Source: Calothrix sp. NIES-2098 (GTDB lineage Bacteria; Cyanobacteriota; Cyanobacteriia; Cyanobacteriales; Nostocaceae). From it: a stretch of 64,000 bases of DNA. The notes under the pieces are model-generated. The model was given only the letters and a program-made list of their open reading frames with translations, did no database searches and was not told where the DNA came from. This document shows positions 17,445-25,975 of the stretch, piece by piece. Where the stretch lies: NCBI GenBank assembly GCA_002368175.1, contig AP018172.1, forward strand, positions 7,877,001 through 7,941,000, written 5' to 3'. The stretch's first letter is position 1. Every line of letters begins with the position of its first letter. Both the position numbers and the translations under genes were made by a program.

Positions 17445-18166
17445 TCCTTGGAATCACTTTCATCTTCAATAAGTTCCATTCCCATTGCTATTGGATCGAT
17501 ATTCTTACTAAATTTTGTTTGAGTATTGTAGTAAGAATATCGCAGATCTACAGTAGTTGGAGCAGGTAATTGTGTATCTCGTAAGTCAGCATCCGAAAAA
17601 TCTGCTCCCTGCGAGTAAAAACTCTTAAAAGTTGCTTTGTGAAAATTGCAGCCACGAAAACTAGCATGAGAAAATTGACCAGTTATATATGATGAACGAA
17701 AATTAGCATCCATAAAATTTGATGCCGTAAAATCATTTAAGTGGCTTTCACTAATAATGATATTTTGAAAATTAGCTTGTATAAAGTCTGAACCTCGACA
17801 AGAGGAACGGGATAAATTTGCTCTTCTTAAATCTGAATTATTAAAATTACATTGATCAAGCCTACAACTAGATAAATCGGCTCCTTGTAGATTACAATTA
17901 CTAAAATCTGCACCAGTTAAATCTACTTTTAATTCTGCTGCTCTATTAAGTACAATACTTGTAAGATTAGATTCCTTAAGAATAATTTCGCGTAAATCTA
18001 GATATTTAATCTCTTTATCAAGGATATTTACTGTTACGCCACGCAAGTCGGAACCAGAAAAGTTACGATGTCCTTGTGCATAAAGTTTAAGCAAAGCTTC
18101 CAGTGTTCTGACTGGTTGTGTAGGTTGTTGAGAAAACTTGAGATTACAACTAAATTCTTCAGTCAT
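17441..18166 (-). CDS. Pentapeptide-repeat protein
   Basis: The protein has 241 residues from the ATG at 18166. The N-terminal 30 residues are followed by VRTLEALLKLYAQGHRNFSG, the usual entry helix of cyanobacterial pentapeptide proteins, and then about 16 to 18 turns (for example ADFSNCNLQGADLSSCRL, DFIQANFQNIIISE) to about residue 210. An acidic tail ends the protein (ELIEDESDSKD). Its stop overlaps the start of the nuclease-like gene by 4 nt, so the two are almost certainly translated together. Possible roles include a DNA-mimicking inhibitor or scaffold for the nuclease; that is inference. Confidence 0.88.
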   Translation of the reverse strand: MTEEFSCNLKFSQQPTQPVRTLEALLKLYAQGHRNFSGSDLRGVTVNILDKEIKYLDLREIILKESNLTSIVLNRAAELKVDLTGADFSNCNLQGADLSSCRLDQCNFNNSDLRRANLSRSSCRGSDFIQANFQNIIISESHLNDFTASNFMDANFRSSYITGQFSHASFRGCNFHKATFKSFYSQGADFSDADLRDTQLPAPTTVDLRYSYYNTQTKFSKNIDPIAMGMELIEDESDSKD

Positions 18167-18405
18167 AAATTTTAAGTACAGATATAGTTTTTTATTAGAG
18201 TATGATTGTGGAGAAGATCGCCAATCACTTCAAAATTCTTTTTTCAGTATGCCCGTTGAGTACAGAAAGCTAACATTGACTCATAGCCACATTTTATCCA
18301 GCAAACTCGGTGGCAAATAGATTGAGCCAAAGCCATCTCGTCACTAAATGGCGATCGCCACATCAAAAAATACATAAAATCTCAATAACCCAAAATGGCA
18401 TATTA

Positions 18406-18737
18406 CTTACTCAAAATACTTTAATGGGTTCTTAAAATGCCTTATTGCTTACTCAAAATACTTCAAGGAGTTCTCAAAATACCCTATTGCTTACTCATTT
18501 AGGTATTTTACGCAAGTAAAAAGCCTTATTACTTACTCAAAATACTTCAAGGAGTTCTCAAAATGCGCTATCGCTTACTCATTTAAGTATTTTACGCAAG
18601 TTAAATGCCTTCTTGCTTACTTAAAATGCTTCAAGGAGTTCTTAAAATGCCCTATCGCTTACTCATTTAGGTATTTTACGCAAGTAAAAAGCCTTATCGC
18701 TTTCTCAATTTACTTGCTAGCTAACTCACTACAATAA
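18406..18737. repeat. 42-bp tandem repeat array (about 7.5 copies)
   Basis: Copies begin exactly every 42 nt at 18406, 18448, 18490, 18532, 18574, 18616, 18658 and (partial) 18700, all opening with CTTACT or a close variant. Two unit types alternate, so the higher period is 84 nt. There are no indels. Because 42 is a multiple of three, one forward frame stays open from 18378 to a TAA at 18735 and encodes 14-residue repeats (YSKYFKEFSKCPIA and YSFRYFTQVKSLIA), but it has no ATG, GTG, TTG or CTG start. It is treated as non-coding. The adjacent 18167-18405 holds only a GCGATCGC site. Confidence 0.85.
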
Positions 18738-18810
18738 TTTACCATCACATAACAGCGATCGCGCTTGTAGCAACAGCTATTAAGTACTCAAGCAGAATTA
18801 ATTACACAAT

Positions 18811-18883
18811 GTCATTGCGAATAGAGCGAAGCGGAATGAAGCAATCGCAAGGGCTTAGATTGCTTCGCTTCGCTCGCAATGAC
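18811..18883. repeat. Inverted repeat GTCATTGCGA...TCGCAATGAC
   Basis: The 73-bp element has long, imperfectly complementary arms: GTCATTGCGA at the left end, TCGCAATGAC at the right, and GCGAAGCGGAATGAAGCAATC against GATTGCTTCGCTTCGC inside. This is a widely dispersed bacterial intergenic repeat type that can form a hairpin. It sits downstream of the WD40 ATPase gene and may act as its transcription end. Confidence 0.75.
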
Positions 18884-18971
18884 TGTAAATATTTTTGTTT
18901 AGGTACTTACAATGGTGGCAATACCCCTAAACGAACCCAATAAACACTGAAACGCTGACTACGTAATACTA

Positions 18972-21900
18972 TTATTTTTCCTTACCTGCCAATTCTTCGG
19001 CTTTCGCTACTGGATTGAATCTTAAACTTGTATCCCACTGCTTGGCTTGGCGGAACTTAGCAACTGCACCATCTTTATCGCCAAGTTTTGCTAACTTCTC
19101 ACCTTGGAGAACTAACACTGTCGCTGCTTGTACCAACACAGATGGCGTTTGGCATGACTCTATTTCTGCTAATGTTTCCGGATGAACAATCAAGTAATTT
19201 TTAATTAAATTACAGCCATCATTTACTAAATCTTTTAAGTTAAAATTCCAAACAATTACTGTGTTATCAAGACTTTTAGAAATCAAACTTTGCCCATCAG
19301 CGCTAAAGGCTACGCTACGAACTGCACTGCTATGACCGCTAAGGGTTTGCAGTTCTTTACCCGTGTCTGCATTCCAGAGTTTGATGGTGTTGTCATCACT
19401 GCTAGAAGCCAACCTTTGCCCATCCGGGCTAAAGGCTACGCTATAAACTGTACTGCTATGACCGCTAAGGGTTTGCAGTTCTTTACCGATGTTGACATCC
19501 CAAAGTTTGATTGTGTTATCAGCACTCCCAGAAGCTAACTTTTGTCCATCTGGGCTAAAAGCAATGCTGTAGACCCAACTACTATGACCGCTAAGAGTAT
19601 GCATTTCTTGACCTGTGTTTGCATCCCAGATTTTGATGGTGTTATCCGCACTTCCAGAAGCTAACTTTTGTCCGTCTGGGCTAAAAGCGAGGCTATAGAC
19701 TGGACTTCTATGACCGCTAATACTTTGCAATTGTTTTTTGGTAGCGACATCCAAGAGTTTGATGGTATTGTCATTACTCCCAAAAGCCAATTTTTGTCCG
19801 TCTGGGCTGAAAGCAACGCTAATCACCTCTGGGCTATAGCTAGTATTTACGTAAGGTTGCGCAGCAATGGTTTGTAGCAGTTTGCTGTTCGTGACATCCC
19901 AGAGTTTGATAGTATTGCGATCGCTTCCAAAAGCTAACCTTTGCCCATCAGCACTAAAAGCAACATTGTACACAGAATCGCTATGGCTGCTAAGAGTTTT
20001 CAACGCACTGAGAATTTCCAGTTTTTGACCGATAGTTATATTCCAGAGTTTGATAGTCTGGTCGCGACTCCCAGAAGCTAACTGTTTGCCATCAGGACTG
20101 AAGGCGATACTAGAAACTGTATTGCTATGACCTCTGAGAATTTGTAGCAGTTTTCCACTACTGACATCCCAAAGTTTGATGGTTTTGTCATCACTACCAG
20201 CAGCCAACTGTTTACCATCAAGACTGAAGGCGATGCTATTGAATCTACTGCTATGACCCCTGAGAGTTTGCAGCAGTTTGCCAGTATTAACATTCCAAAG
20301 TTTGATAGTGTTGTCATCACTCGCAGAAGCCAACTGTTTACCATCAGGACTGAAGACGATGCTATTTACAGGGAGTGTATGACCCTTAATAGTTTGCAGC
20401 AGCTTCCCAGTCTCGACATCCCAAAGTTTGATAGTCTTGTCATCACTTCCAGAAGCTAACCTTTGGCGATCGCGGTTGAAAGCGATACTATTAACTTTAT
20501 TGCTATGACCCCTAAGAGTTTGCAGCAGTTTTCCAGTTGTGACATCCCAAAGTCTAACGGTTTTGTCAGTACTTCCAGAAGCCAAGAGTTTTCCATCAGA
20601 ACTAAAAGCGATGCTATTTACTGGGAGTGTATGTCCATTAATAGTTCGCTGTAGTTTCCCAGTAGTGACATCCCAAAGTTTGATAGTGCTGTCATCACTG
20701 CCAGAAGCTAACTTTTGGCGATCGGGGCTAAAAGCAATACTATTAACTGTACTGCTATGACCGCTATCTGAGTACTGTTCTAAAGGAAAAGTTTGCAGTA
20801 ATTTTCCGGTAGTAATATCCCAGAGGTTGATAGTATTGTCACCACTGCCAGAAGCCAACCTTTGCTTATCGGGACTAAAAGCAATACTAAAGATGGGACT
20901 GTTATGACCTGATAAAGTATTGAGTTCTTGAAATTGATTCTCTTTCGGTTGTAAGTACACCGCTTCCCTCAATGAACCGACAACGTGAACCTGGGTATCG
21001 GCTAATGGTTGTTTTAACTTGTTCAGTTTTTCGACTGCTTTCAAGGCTTCAATAATTGCATTCCTGGTTTGTCCCGAAGCAGAAAACGTAGCTGATGAAT
21101 TAGCAAAAGCGTTAATATCACTGATTTCGGCTTGCTTTTTCTGCTTGTTGGCTTCTATTGCCCATCGCCATGTTACAGCAGCTAAACCAGCGAAGCCTAA
21201 TCCTGCGGCTATGGAAACAAACAAAGCGATTTTGAGCAAGCGATTGAGCTTTTCTTCTCCTAACTTGCGTTGCGTCCTTTCTTTTTCCAGTTCCGCCATT
21301 AACTCTTTTAACTTGGGTTCTTGTTGCTGGCGAATAAAGGCGGCTAAATAATCATGTACCAGTTGATAGCGTTCAGCAGGGTTTTCTTTTAATAAAACTA
21401 CCAAGCCAGATTTAACAAAAATCGCTAACACTAACTCTAGTTTTTGACTTATAGGTAATTCTTTAGCGAAAGAAGATGTTTCCTTGTTGAGTTTTTTGCT
21501 TCTTCTTCGCCATATTCTTCTATTTCTTTGTTTCCGCGTCTGCTTTTGTTCCTTAACTAAGGCTTGCAAATCTCTTTCTAATTCAACCAAAGTTCTCAGG
21601 GGTCGAGTTCCTTTCTCATCGGTGAGCAAATACAATAATAAATCTGCTAATTGCTGATTTTCTGCACCGCAGTCACGAACAACTTCATCTAAATACTGCT
21701 TCACAAGTTGTTCTTTCGTGCCACGCTGTCGATATTCTGCCAGAGTTGTAATATTCTCAGTTTGCAGTTGCGCGCCTACCACTTGTAACTCAATGGGACG
21801 CACTTCTCCCAATTCGCTGGCTAAATCTTGCACTAGTTGGTCAACTAAGGTAGGTTCTAAGCGAAAGCTCGTATTCTCGGTTAAGCGCTGAATAATTGAT

Positions 21901-24383
21901 TTCGCATCAGTGGGTGAAAAATTCCCCAATTTATAAAGGACATTTTTGCTGAGAATGTCATTGCCAATAATCTGCATATTGGCTATGTCATTGCACTCTA
22001 GCAGATAATGCAAGTAATCTACCCGCAGCGACAGAATTACTTTGACAGAGAGAACATGAAAACATTCTCCTAAGAACTCAAAAAATTGTCGCCTTTGGCT
22101 GGGTTCGGGGTAAGTGAAGAAAAATTCTTCAAACTGGTCAAAAATTAACACAGTGCGGAGGTTTTTTGCTTCGTTGTCCCGTAGTTGAGCGAGAAGGGCG
22201 AGAGGCAGGGCGTAGGGGGCAGGGCGCAGGGGGAGAAGGGGAGGTTCTGAGCTTGGTGAATTAGGTTCGGAACTCGGAGTGTTGAGTAAAAAGCTCGGAT
22301 TATCGCCTTCTGAACTCGGAGTGTCGAGTAAAAAGCTCGAATTGTCGCGTTCGGAACTCGAAGTGCCGAGTAAAAAGCTCGGACTGTCGTGTTCGGAACT
22401 CGGAGTGTCGAGTAAAAAGCTCGAACTATCGCCTTCAGAACTCGAAATGTCGAGTAAAAAGCTTGGATTTTCGTGTTCCGAACTCGGAGTGTCGAGTAAA
22501 AAGCTCGGACTGTCGTGTTCCGAACTAGAATTGTCGCCTTCAGAACTCGAACTGTCAGGTAAAAAACTAGAATTGTCGCCTTCAGAACCCAAACTGTCGG
22601 GTAAAAAACCAGAACTATCACTTCTTAACTCCCCCTGCTCCCTGCCCCCTGCCCCCTGCCCCTCATCCAGCAAAACTCGCCCCAACTCTTCTTCCCAATT
22701 GGTGTAAAAGCGCATCACTACAGGTAAGTTATCTTGAATACCGATCGCTTTTTGTTTCAAAGCTGGAATCAGTCCTGCATTAATTAAGGAACTTTTACCT
22801 ACACCCGATTGCCCATAAATCACTATCAACTTACAATCGGGACGACCAATGCGTTCGAGTAATCTTTCTACATCGAGTTGCCGACCAGATGCAGCGATTT
22901 CTGGGGCAATGTTTTCTTGTAGAGATGTAGCTTGTACAGTTTCTTCTATTACCTGCTTTGTTGAGCCTAAACGTCCAGCACCAATAAACGCCCGCAAGCC
23001 AAATTGCTGCTCAACGGAACGCTGCTGCTGTTTCATTTCATAAGCTTGGAGATATTCTTGTTGTTCAAAATAGAGTCGCTGTAAATAATTGAGTATATTT
23101 AGATAAAGCTTCAGGTCTTTGGCAGGATTAGCATTATCTTTAGCTGATTCTAAGCTAGCGATCGCCTCTTGAGTTTGTCCTAAATGGTATTGCGAAAGTG
23201 CCAGAATAAATTGATATAAGCTAAAATCATTTGCACTAATAAAATTTTCTGGTAGCTCAGATAATAAACCTGATTCCACACTCGGAATAGCTGACCAGAT
23301 TTGCAATGCTTGCTGAATAAAATTATTAGCTTCCTGCCAAGATTTTTGCACGAGAGCTACTTCAGCTAAAAAACCGTAATCTTTTGCTAATTCTCTTGCT
23401 TGATTGTTAGCCTGATGTATTGTGAGAGCTTGCTGTGCAAAACTTTTTAGCTGTTCTGTCAAGTTTTGAAACTGTTGCCAAATCCTGATATCGCGGAGAA
23501 TCTCACCAAGTTGTCCTATAGAATCGGCAATTAAATTAGGATTTTGTGCTTGCGTAAGTAAATCTATATATTGTTGTAAATACTTCTGGGTATTTTGCCA
23601 ATTTGAATTATTAATATCTATATATTTAGCTGCTTTCAGGTAATAACACAAAGCTAGATTACCAAGAATTTTGACTTGCCGTTCTAAATTTTTAGCTTGC
23701 TGCCAAAGTGCTAGCGCTGTTTGATAATGCTCTATAGCAGAATCTATTTGACGATTAACTTGTGCGATTAACCCAAGCAATGATGCGATATCAGCCTGAA
23801 TTTCTAAACTATTAAATTGTTCATCACCAAGCAAATCTCTTTGGGCGGCTTTGAGTTCAGCTTCTAATTGCAGATAAGCCGATAAATTTAATGTCAGACG
23901 ATTACTAAACCAGTTATCCGCAGTTTGTTGTAAGAAAGTTACTAAATCTTGTTTGGATATAGCAAAGCTTCTCGTAATCGCCCAACTCTCTAAATCTGGC
24001 GCAATTTGCATTAGTTGCTTGTGAACGTCATCGTTAATCCACAACACCAAGGGAAAAGGAAAATGCTTGCGAAATTCTTCTCGCACCTGATTGGCGGAAG
24101 TTAGCATCTGCGGTAAATCTTGCACTAAGTCTAAGCCAACAACCATCAAGCAAGCTGGTAGCTGTTCGCCAAACTCCTCGCGGATGGCGCTGTAAAGCGT
24201 TTTGTTGTTTTGCTGTACAGCCAGGATACTGATTTCTACCCGACAGATTGCTTTCAATTGGTCGATGAGGCGATCGCGCAAGTTAGTATAGTTGCACCGT
24301 GCCAAAATTAGCTTAAACTGCCCAACAGAAGCTTCTATCGCCCAAGCTAGCTGTTGCAAAGTGCGATCGTTGTTAATCTGCAT
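18972..24383 (-). CDS. STAND ATPase: TPR, NTPase, TM, 13 WD40 repeats
   Basis: The protein has 1803 residues. Residues 1-150 form a domain shared with the CHASE2 paralogue (NNDRTLQQLAWAIEASVGQ...FPLVLWINDD...APDLESWA). A TPR region of about residues 190-480 follows. The nSTAND1-type NTPase has Walker A IYGQSGVGKSSL (about 527), a low-complexity 14-residue repeat cassette (588-707), Walker B VLIFDQFEEFF (about 750) and a winged-helix-like region ending YQLVHDYLAAFIRQQQ. A membrane helix lies near 1070. Thirteen WD40 repeats (about 1155-1715; GHSSTVYSVAFSPDGQ type, closing in LWD/LWN) form one or two propellers. STAND proteins are ligand-triggered switches in signalling or defence; the ligand is unknown. 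Confidence 0.9.
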   Translation of the reverse strand: MQINNDRTLQQLAWAIEASVGQFKLILARCNYTNLRDRLIDQLKAICRVEISILAVQQNNKTLYSAIREEFGEQLPACLMVVGLDLVQDLPQMLTSANQVREEFRKHFPFPLVLWINDDVHKQLMQIAPDLESWAITRSFAISKQDLVTFLQQTADNWFSNRLTLNLSAYLQLEAELKAAQRDLLGDEQFNSLEIQADIASLLGLIAQVNRQIDSAIEHYQTALALWQQAKNLERQVKILGNLALCYYLKAAKYIDINNSNWQNTQKYLQQYIDLLTQAQNPNLIADSIGQLGEILRDIRIWQQFQNLTEQLKSFAQQALTIHQANNQARELAKDYGFLAEVALVQKSWQEANNFIQQALQIWSAIPSVESGLLSELPENFISANDFSLYQFILALSQYHLGQTQEAIASLESAKDNANPAKDLKLYLNILNYLQRLYFEQQEYLQAYEMKQQQRSVEQQFGLRAFIGAGRLGSTKQVIEETVQATSLQENIAPEIAASGRQLDVERLLERIGRPDCKLIVIYGQSGVGKSSLINAGLIPALKQKAIGIQDNLPVVMRFYTNWEEELGRVLLDEGQGAGGREQGELRSDSSGFLPDSLGSEGDNSSFLPDSSSSEGDNSSSEHDSPSFLLDTPSSEHENPSFLLDISSSEGDSSSFLLDTPSSEHDSPSFLLGTSSSERDNSSFLLDTPSSEGDNPSFLLNTPSSEPNSPSSEPPLLPLRPAPYALPLALLAQLRDNEAKNLRTVLIFDQFEEFFFTYPEPSQRRQFFEFLGECFHVLSVKVILSLRVDYLHYLLECNDIANMQIIGNDILSKNVLYKLGNFSPTDAKSIIQRLTENTSFRLEPTLVDQLVQDLASELGEVRPIELQVVGAQLQTENITTLAEYRQRGTKEQLVKQYLDEVVRDCGAENQQLADLLLYLLTDEKGTRPLRTLVELERDLQALVKEQKQTRKQRNRRIWRRRSKKLNKETSSFAKELPISQKLELVLAIFVKSGLVVLLKENPAERYQLVHDYLAAFIRQQQEPKLKELMAELEKERTQRKLGEEKLNRLLKIALFVSIAAGLGFAGLAAVTWRWAIEANKQKKQAEISDINAFANSSATFSASGQTRNAIIEALKAVEKLNKLKQPLADTQVHVVGSLREAVYLQPKENQFQELNTLSGHNSPIFSIAFSPDKQRLASGSGDNTINLWDITTGKLLQTFPLEQYSDSGHSSTVNSIAFSPDRQKLASGSDDSTIKLWDVTTGKLQRTINGHTLPVNSIAFSSDGKLLASGSTDKTVRLWDVTTGKLLQTLRGHSNKVNSIAFNRDRQRLASGSDDKTIKLWDVETGKLLQTIKGHTLPVNSIVFSPDGKQLASASDDNTIKLWNVNTGKLLQTLRGHSSRFNSIAFSLDGKQLAAGSDDKTIKLWDVSSGKLLQILRGHSNTVSSIAFSPDGKQLASGSRDQTIKLWNITIGQKLEILSALKTLSSHSDSVYNVAFSADGQRLAFGSDRNTIKLWDVTNSKLLQTIAAQPYVNTSYSPEVISVAFSPDGQKLAFGSNDNTIKLLDVATKKQLQSISGHRSPVYSLAFSPDGQKLASGSADNTIKIWDANTGQEMHTLSGHSSWVYSIAFSPDGQKLASGSADNTIKLWDVNIGKELQTLSGHSSTVYSVAFSPDGQRLASSSDDNTIKLWNADTGKELQTLSGHSSAVRSVAFSADGQSLISKSLDNTVIVWNFNLKDLVNDGCNLIKNYLIVHPETLAEIESCQTPSVLVQAATVLVLQGEKLAKLGDKDGAVAKFRQAKQWDTSLRFNPVAKAEELAGKEK
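22203..22666. repeat. 42-bp repeat cassette inside ATPase gene, inverted flanks
   Basis: Units starting GAGTAAAAAGCTC recur at 22284, 22326, 22368, 22410, 22452 and 22494, then two diverged units near 22556 and 22599. They encode SSEHDSPSFLLDTP-type 14-mers on the reverse strand. To the left lies a G-rich run of AGGGGGCAGGG motifs (22203-22244). To the right lie its inverted C-rich counterparts, CCCTGCCCCCTG (22629-22666), the same class as the intergenic repeat at 1460-1528. The cassette is in frame within the NTPase domain. Confidence 0.85.
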
Positions 24384-24790
24384 ATCTTCAGTTCTGAAGA
24401 ATCAATAAGTTCGTAGTCACGACTGTAGCACTGGAAAATTTAGGGCTAAAGTTCTGAGTAGAAGTTTTGCTTAAATCTAAATAAATCATTAAAAAGATTG
24501 CCCGCGAATCTCTGTGAATCATTACAATTTATATCCAAAGATATATTGCCTGGAAAAATTTTATTTATTTTAATAAGATAGGGTGATTTTATGTGCTTTT
24601 AGTTCTTGAAACACATTAGTTATTACCTTATTAGCAAAAGTTGAGCATATATACCTTTGAGCTAATACAATATTTTTTATAATTCCAATAAGATTTACGC
24701 AAGCTAACGACGGAATTCCAATTAAGTTATAAATAGTAAGAGTGTTATCTTAAAAACAAGGTCATTTACTCAATTTTTGAGGTAAAAACC
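24384..24790. other. Intergenic region between divergent genes
   Basis: About 400 bp of AT-rich sequence between the WD40 ATPase (reverse) and the aldolase (forward). A short direct repeat AATTCCAAT(T)AAG occurs at about 24680 and 24713. No RNA or gene is seen. The GAGG ribosome site of the aldolase is at the right edge. Confidence 0.4.
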
Positions 24791-25873
24791 ATGACTGCAA
24801 CACTCTTAGCAGGTAGTTCTATCGAGTCTTTCTTAGGTAATGAAGCAGAAGACCTGCTGACATACAAAGCCAAAGTTTCTCAAGATTTACTACATTTACC
24901 AGGGCCAGACTTTATAGATCGAGTTTGGCTGAACAGCGATCGCAATCCTCAAGTCTTGCGGAATCTCCAACAACTTTATTCTACTGGTCGTCTGGCATAT
25001 ACAGGCTATCTCTCAATTCTCCCAGTAGACCAAGGTATTGAGCATTCAGCAGGCGCATCTTTTGCTCCTAATCCGATTTATTTTGACCCAGAAAATATAG
25101 TGCGGTTAGCAATAGCTGGAGGTTGCAATGCTGTTGCTACAACGTTGGGGGTATTGGGTAGTATTTCGCGGAAATATGCCCACAAAATTCCTTTTATCGT
25201 CAAATTAAATCATAACGAATTGTTGACTTTCCCCAATCAATTTGACCAAGTATTGTTTGCAGATGTCGAACAAGCTTGGAATTTAGGTGCAGCCGCAGTA
25301 GGCGCGACAATTTACTTTGGTTCAGAACAATCTACCAGACAAATTCAGGAAATTAGCCAAGCTTTTAAATATGCCCATGAACTAGGGTTAGCAACTATTC
25401 TCTGGTGCTATCTGCGGAACAACTCCTTTAAACAAGATAAAGACTATCATCTTGCAGCCGATCTCACTGGACAAGCAAATCATTTGGGTGTCACAATTGA
25501 AGCTGACATTATTAAACAGAAGTTACCAGAAAATAATAATGGTTACGGCGCTGTCGCTAAAGCCACTGGTAAGTCTTATGGTAAAACCCATGAGCTAGTT
25601 TACACAGAGTTAACAACAGATCACCCAATTGATTTAACTCGTTATCAAGTACTCAATTGCTACTGTGGACGTGCAGGATTAATTAACTCTGGTGGTGCTT
25701 CTGGTAAAAATGATTTTGCAGAAGCAGTGCGCACAGCTGTAATTAATAAACGTGCTGGCGGTACAGGATTAATTTCTGGGCGCAAAGCGTTTCAGCGTCC
25801 GTTTGAGGAAGGCGTGAAACTGTTCCACGCTATTCAAGATGTTTATCTATCGAAAGATGTGACGATAGCTTAA
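24791..25873 (+). CDS. Class I fructose-bisphosphate aldolase
   Basis: The protein has 360 residues from the ATG at 24791, with a GAGG ribosome site. It is a DeoC/FbaB-type TIM barrel: ILPVDQGIEHSAG near the N-terminus, FIVKLNHNELL with a candidate Schiff-base lysine region, GAAAVGATIYFGSE, and the phosphate-binding NSGGASGKNDFAEAVRTA and RAGGTGLISGRKAFQRP segments. It cleaves fructose 1,6-bisphosphate to dihydroxyacetone phosphate and glyceraldehyde 3-phosphate in glycolysis, gluconeogenesis and the Calvin cycle, in the cytoplasm. Cyanobacteria carry this class I form beside the class II enzyme. The exact catalytic lysine is not assigned here. It is a stand-alone gene ending in a bidirectional palindrome. 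Confidence 0.9.
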   Translation: MTATLLAGSSIESFLGNEAEDLLTYKAKVSQDLLHLPGPDFIDRVWLNSDRNPQVLRNLQQLYSTGRLAYTGYLSILPVDQGIEHSAGASFAPNPIYFDPENIVRLAIAGGCNAVATTLGVLGSISRKYAHKIPFIVKLNHNELLTFPNQFDQVLFADVEQAWNLGAAAVGATIYFGSEQSTRQIQEISQAFKYAHELGLATILWCYLRNNSFKQDKDYHLAADLTGQANHLGVTIEADIIKQKLPENNNGYGAVAKATGKSYGKTHELVYTELTTDHPIDLTRYQVLNCYCGRAGLINSGGASGKNDFAEAVRTAVINKRAGGTGLISGRKAFQRPFEEGVKLFHAIQDVYLSKDVTIA

Positions 25874-25927
25874 TTCTTCTTGGTGTCTTTGCGGTTTTGT
25901 GATTATCTAAAACACAGAGAATAATAT

Positions 25928-25952
25928 GTATGGTGGGCATTGCCCACCATAC
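25928..25952. terminator. Palindrome between convergent genes
   Basis: GTATGGTGGGCA-T-TGCCCACCATAC is a perfect 12-bp inverted repeat between two converging genes and is suited to terminate both. A related GTGGG...CCCAC palindrome occurs at 28508-28526, so it is also a dispersed repeat type. There is no strong T-tract. Confidence 0.55.
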
Positions 25953-25975
25953 AAACTAATTTTGAGCTATCAAAA

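Noticed and set aside
18378..18737. 119-codon frame over the intergenic 42-bp array as a gene
   Set aside because: No usable start codon or ribosome site; an open frame is expected from an indel-free repeat whose length is a multiple of three.
18406..18737. CRISPR array
   Set aside because: Units are directly contiguous with no unique spacers, so this is a tandem repeat and not a CRISPR.
22145..22707. Long open frames in alternative frames and on the forward strand across the repeat cassette
   Set aside because: The 42-nt period keeps all frames open together. Only the frame continuous with the ATPase domains makes biological sense.
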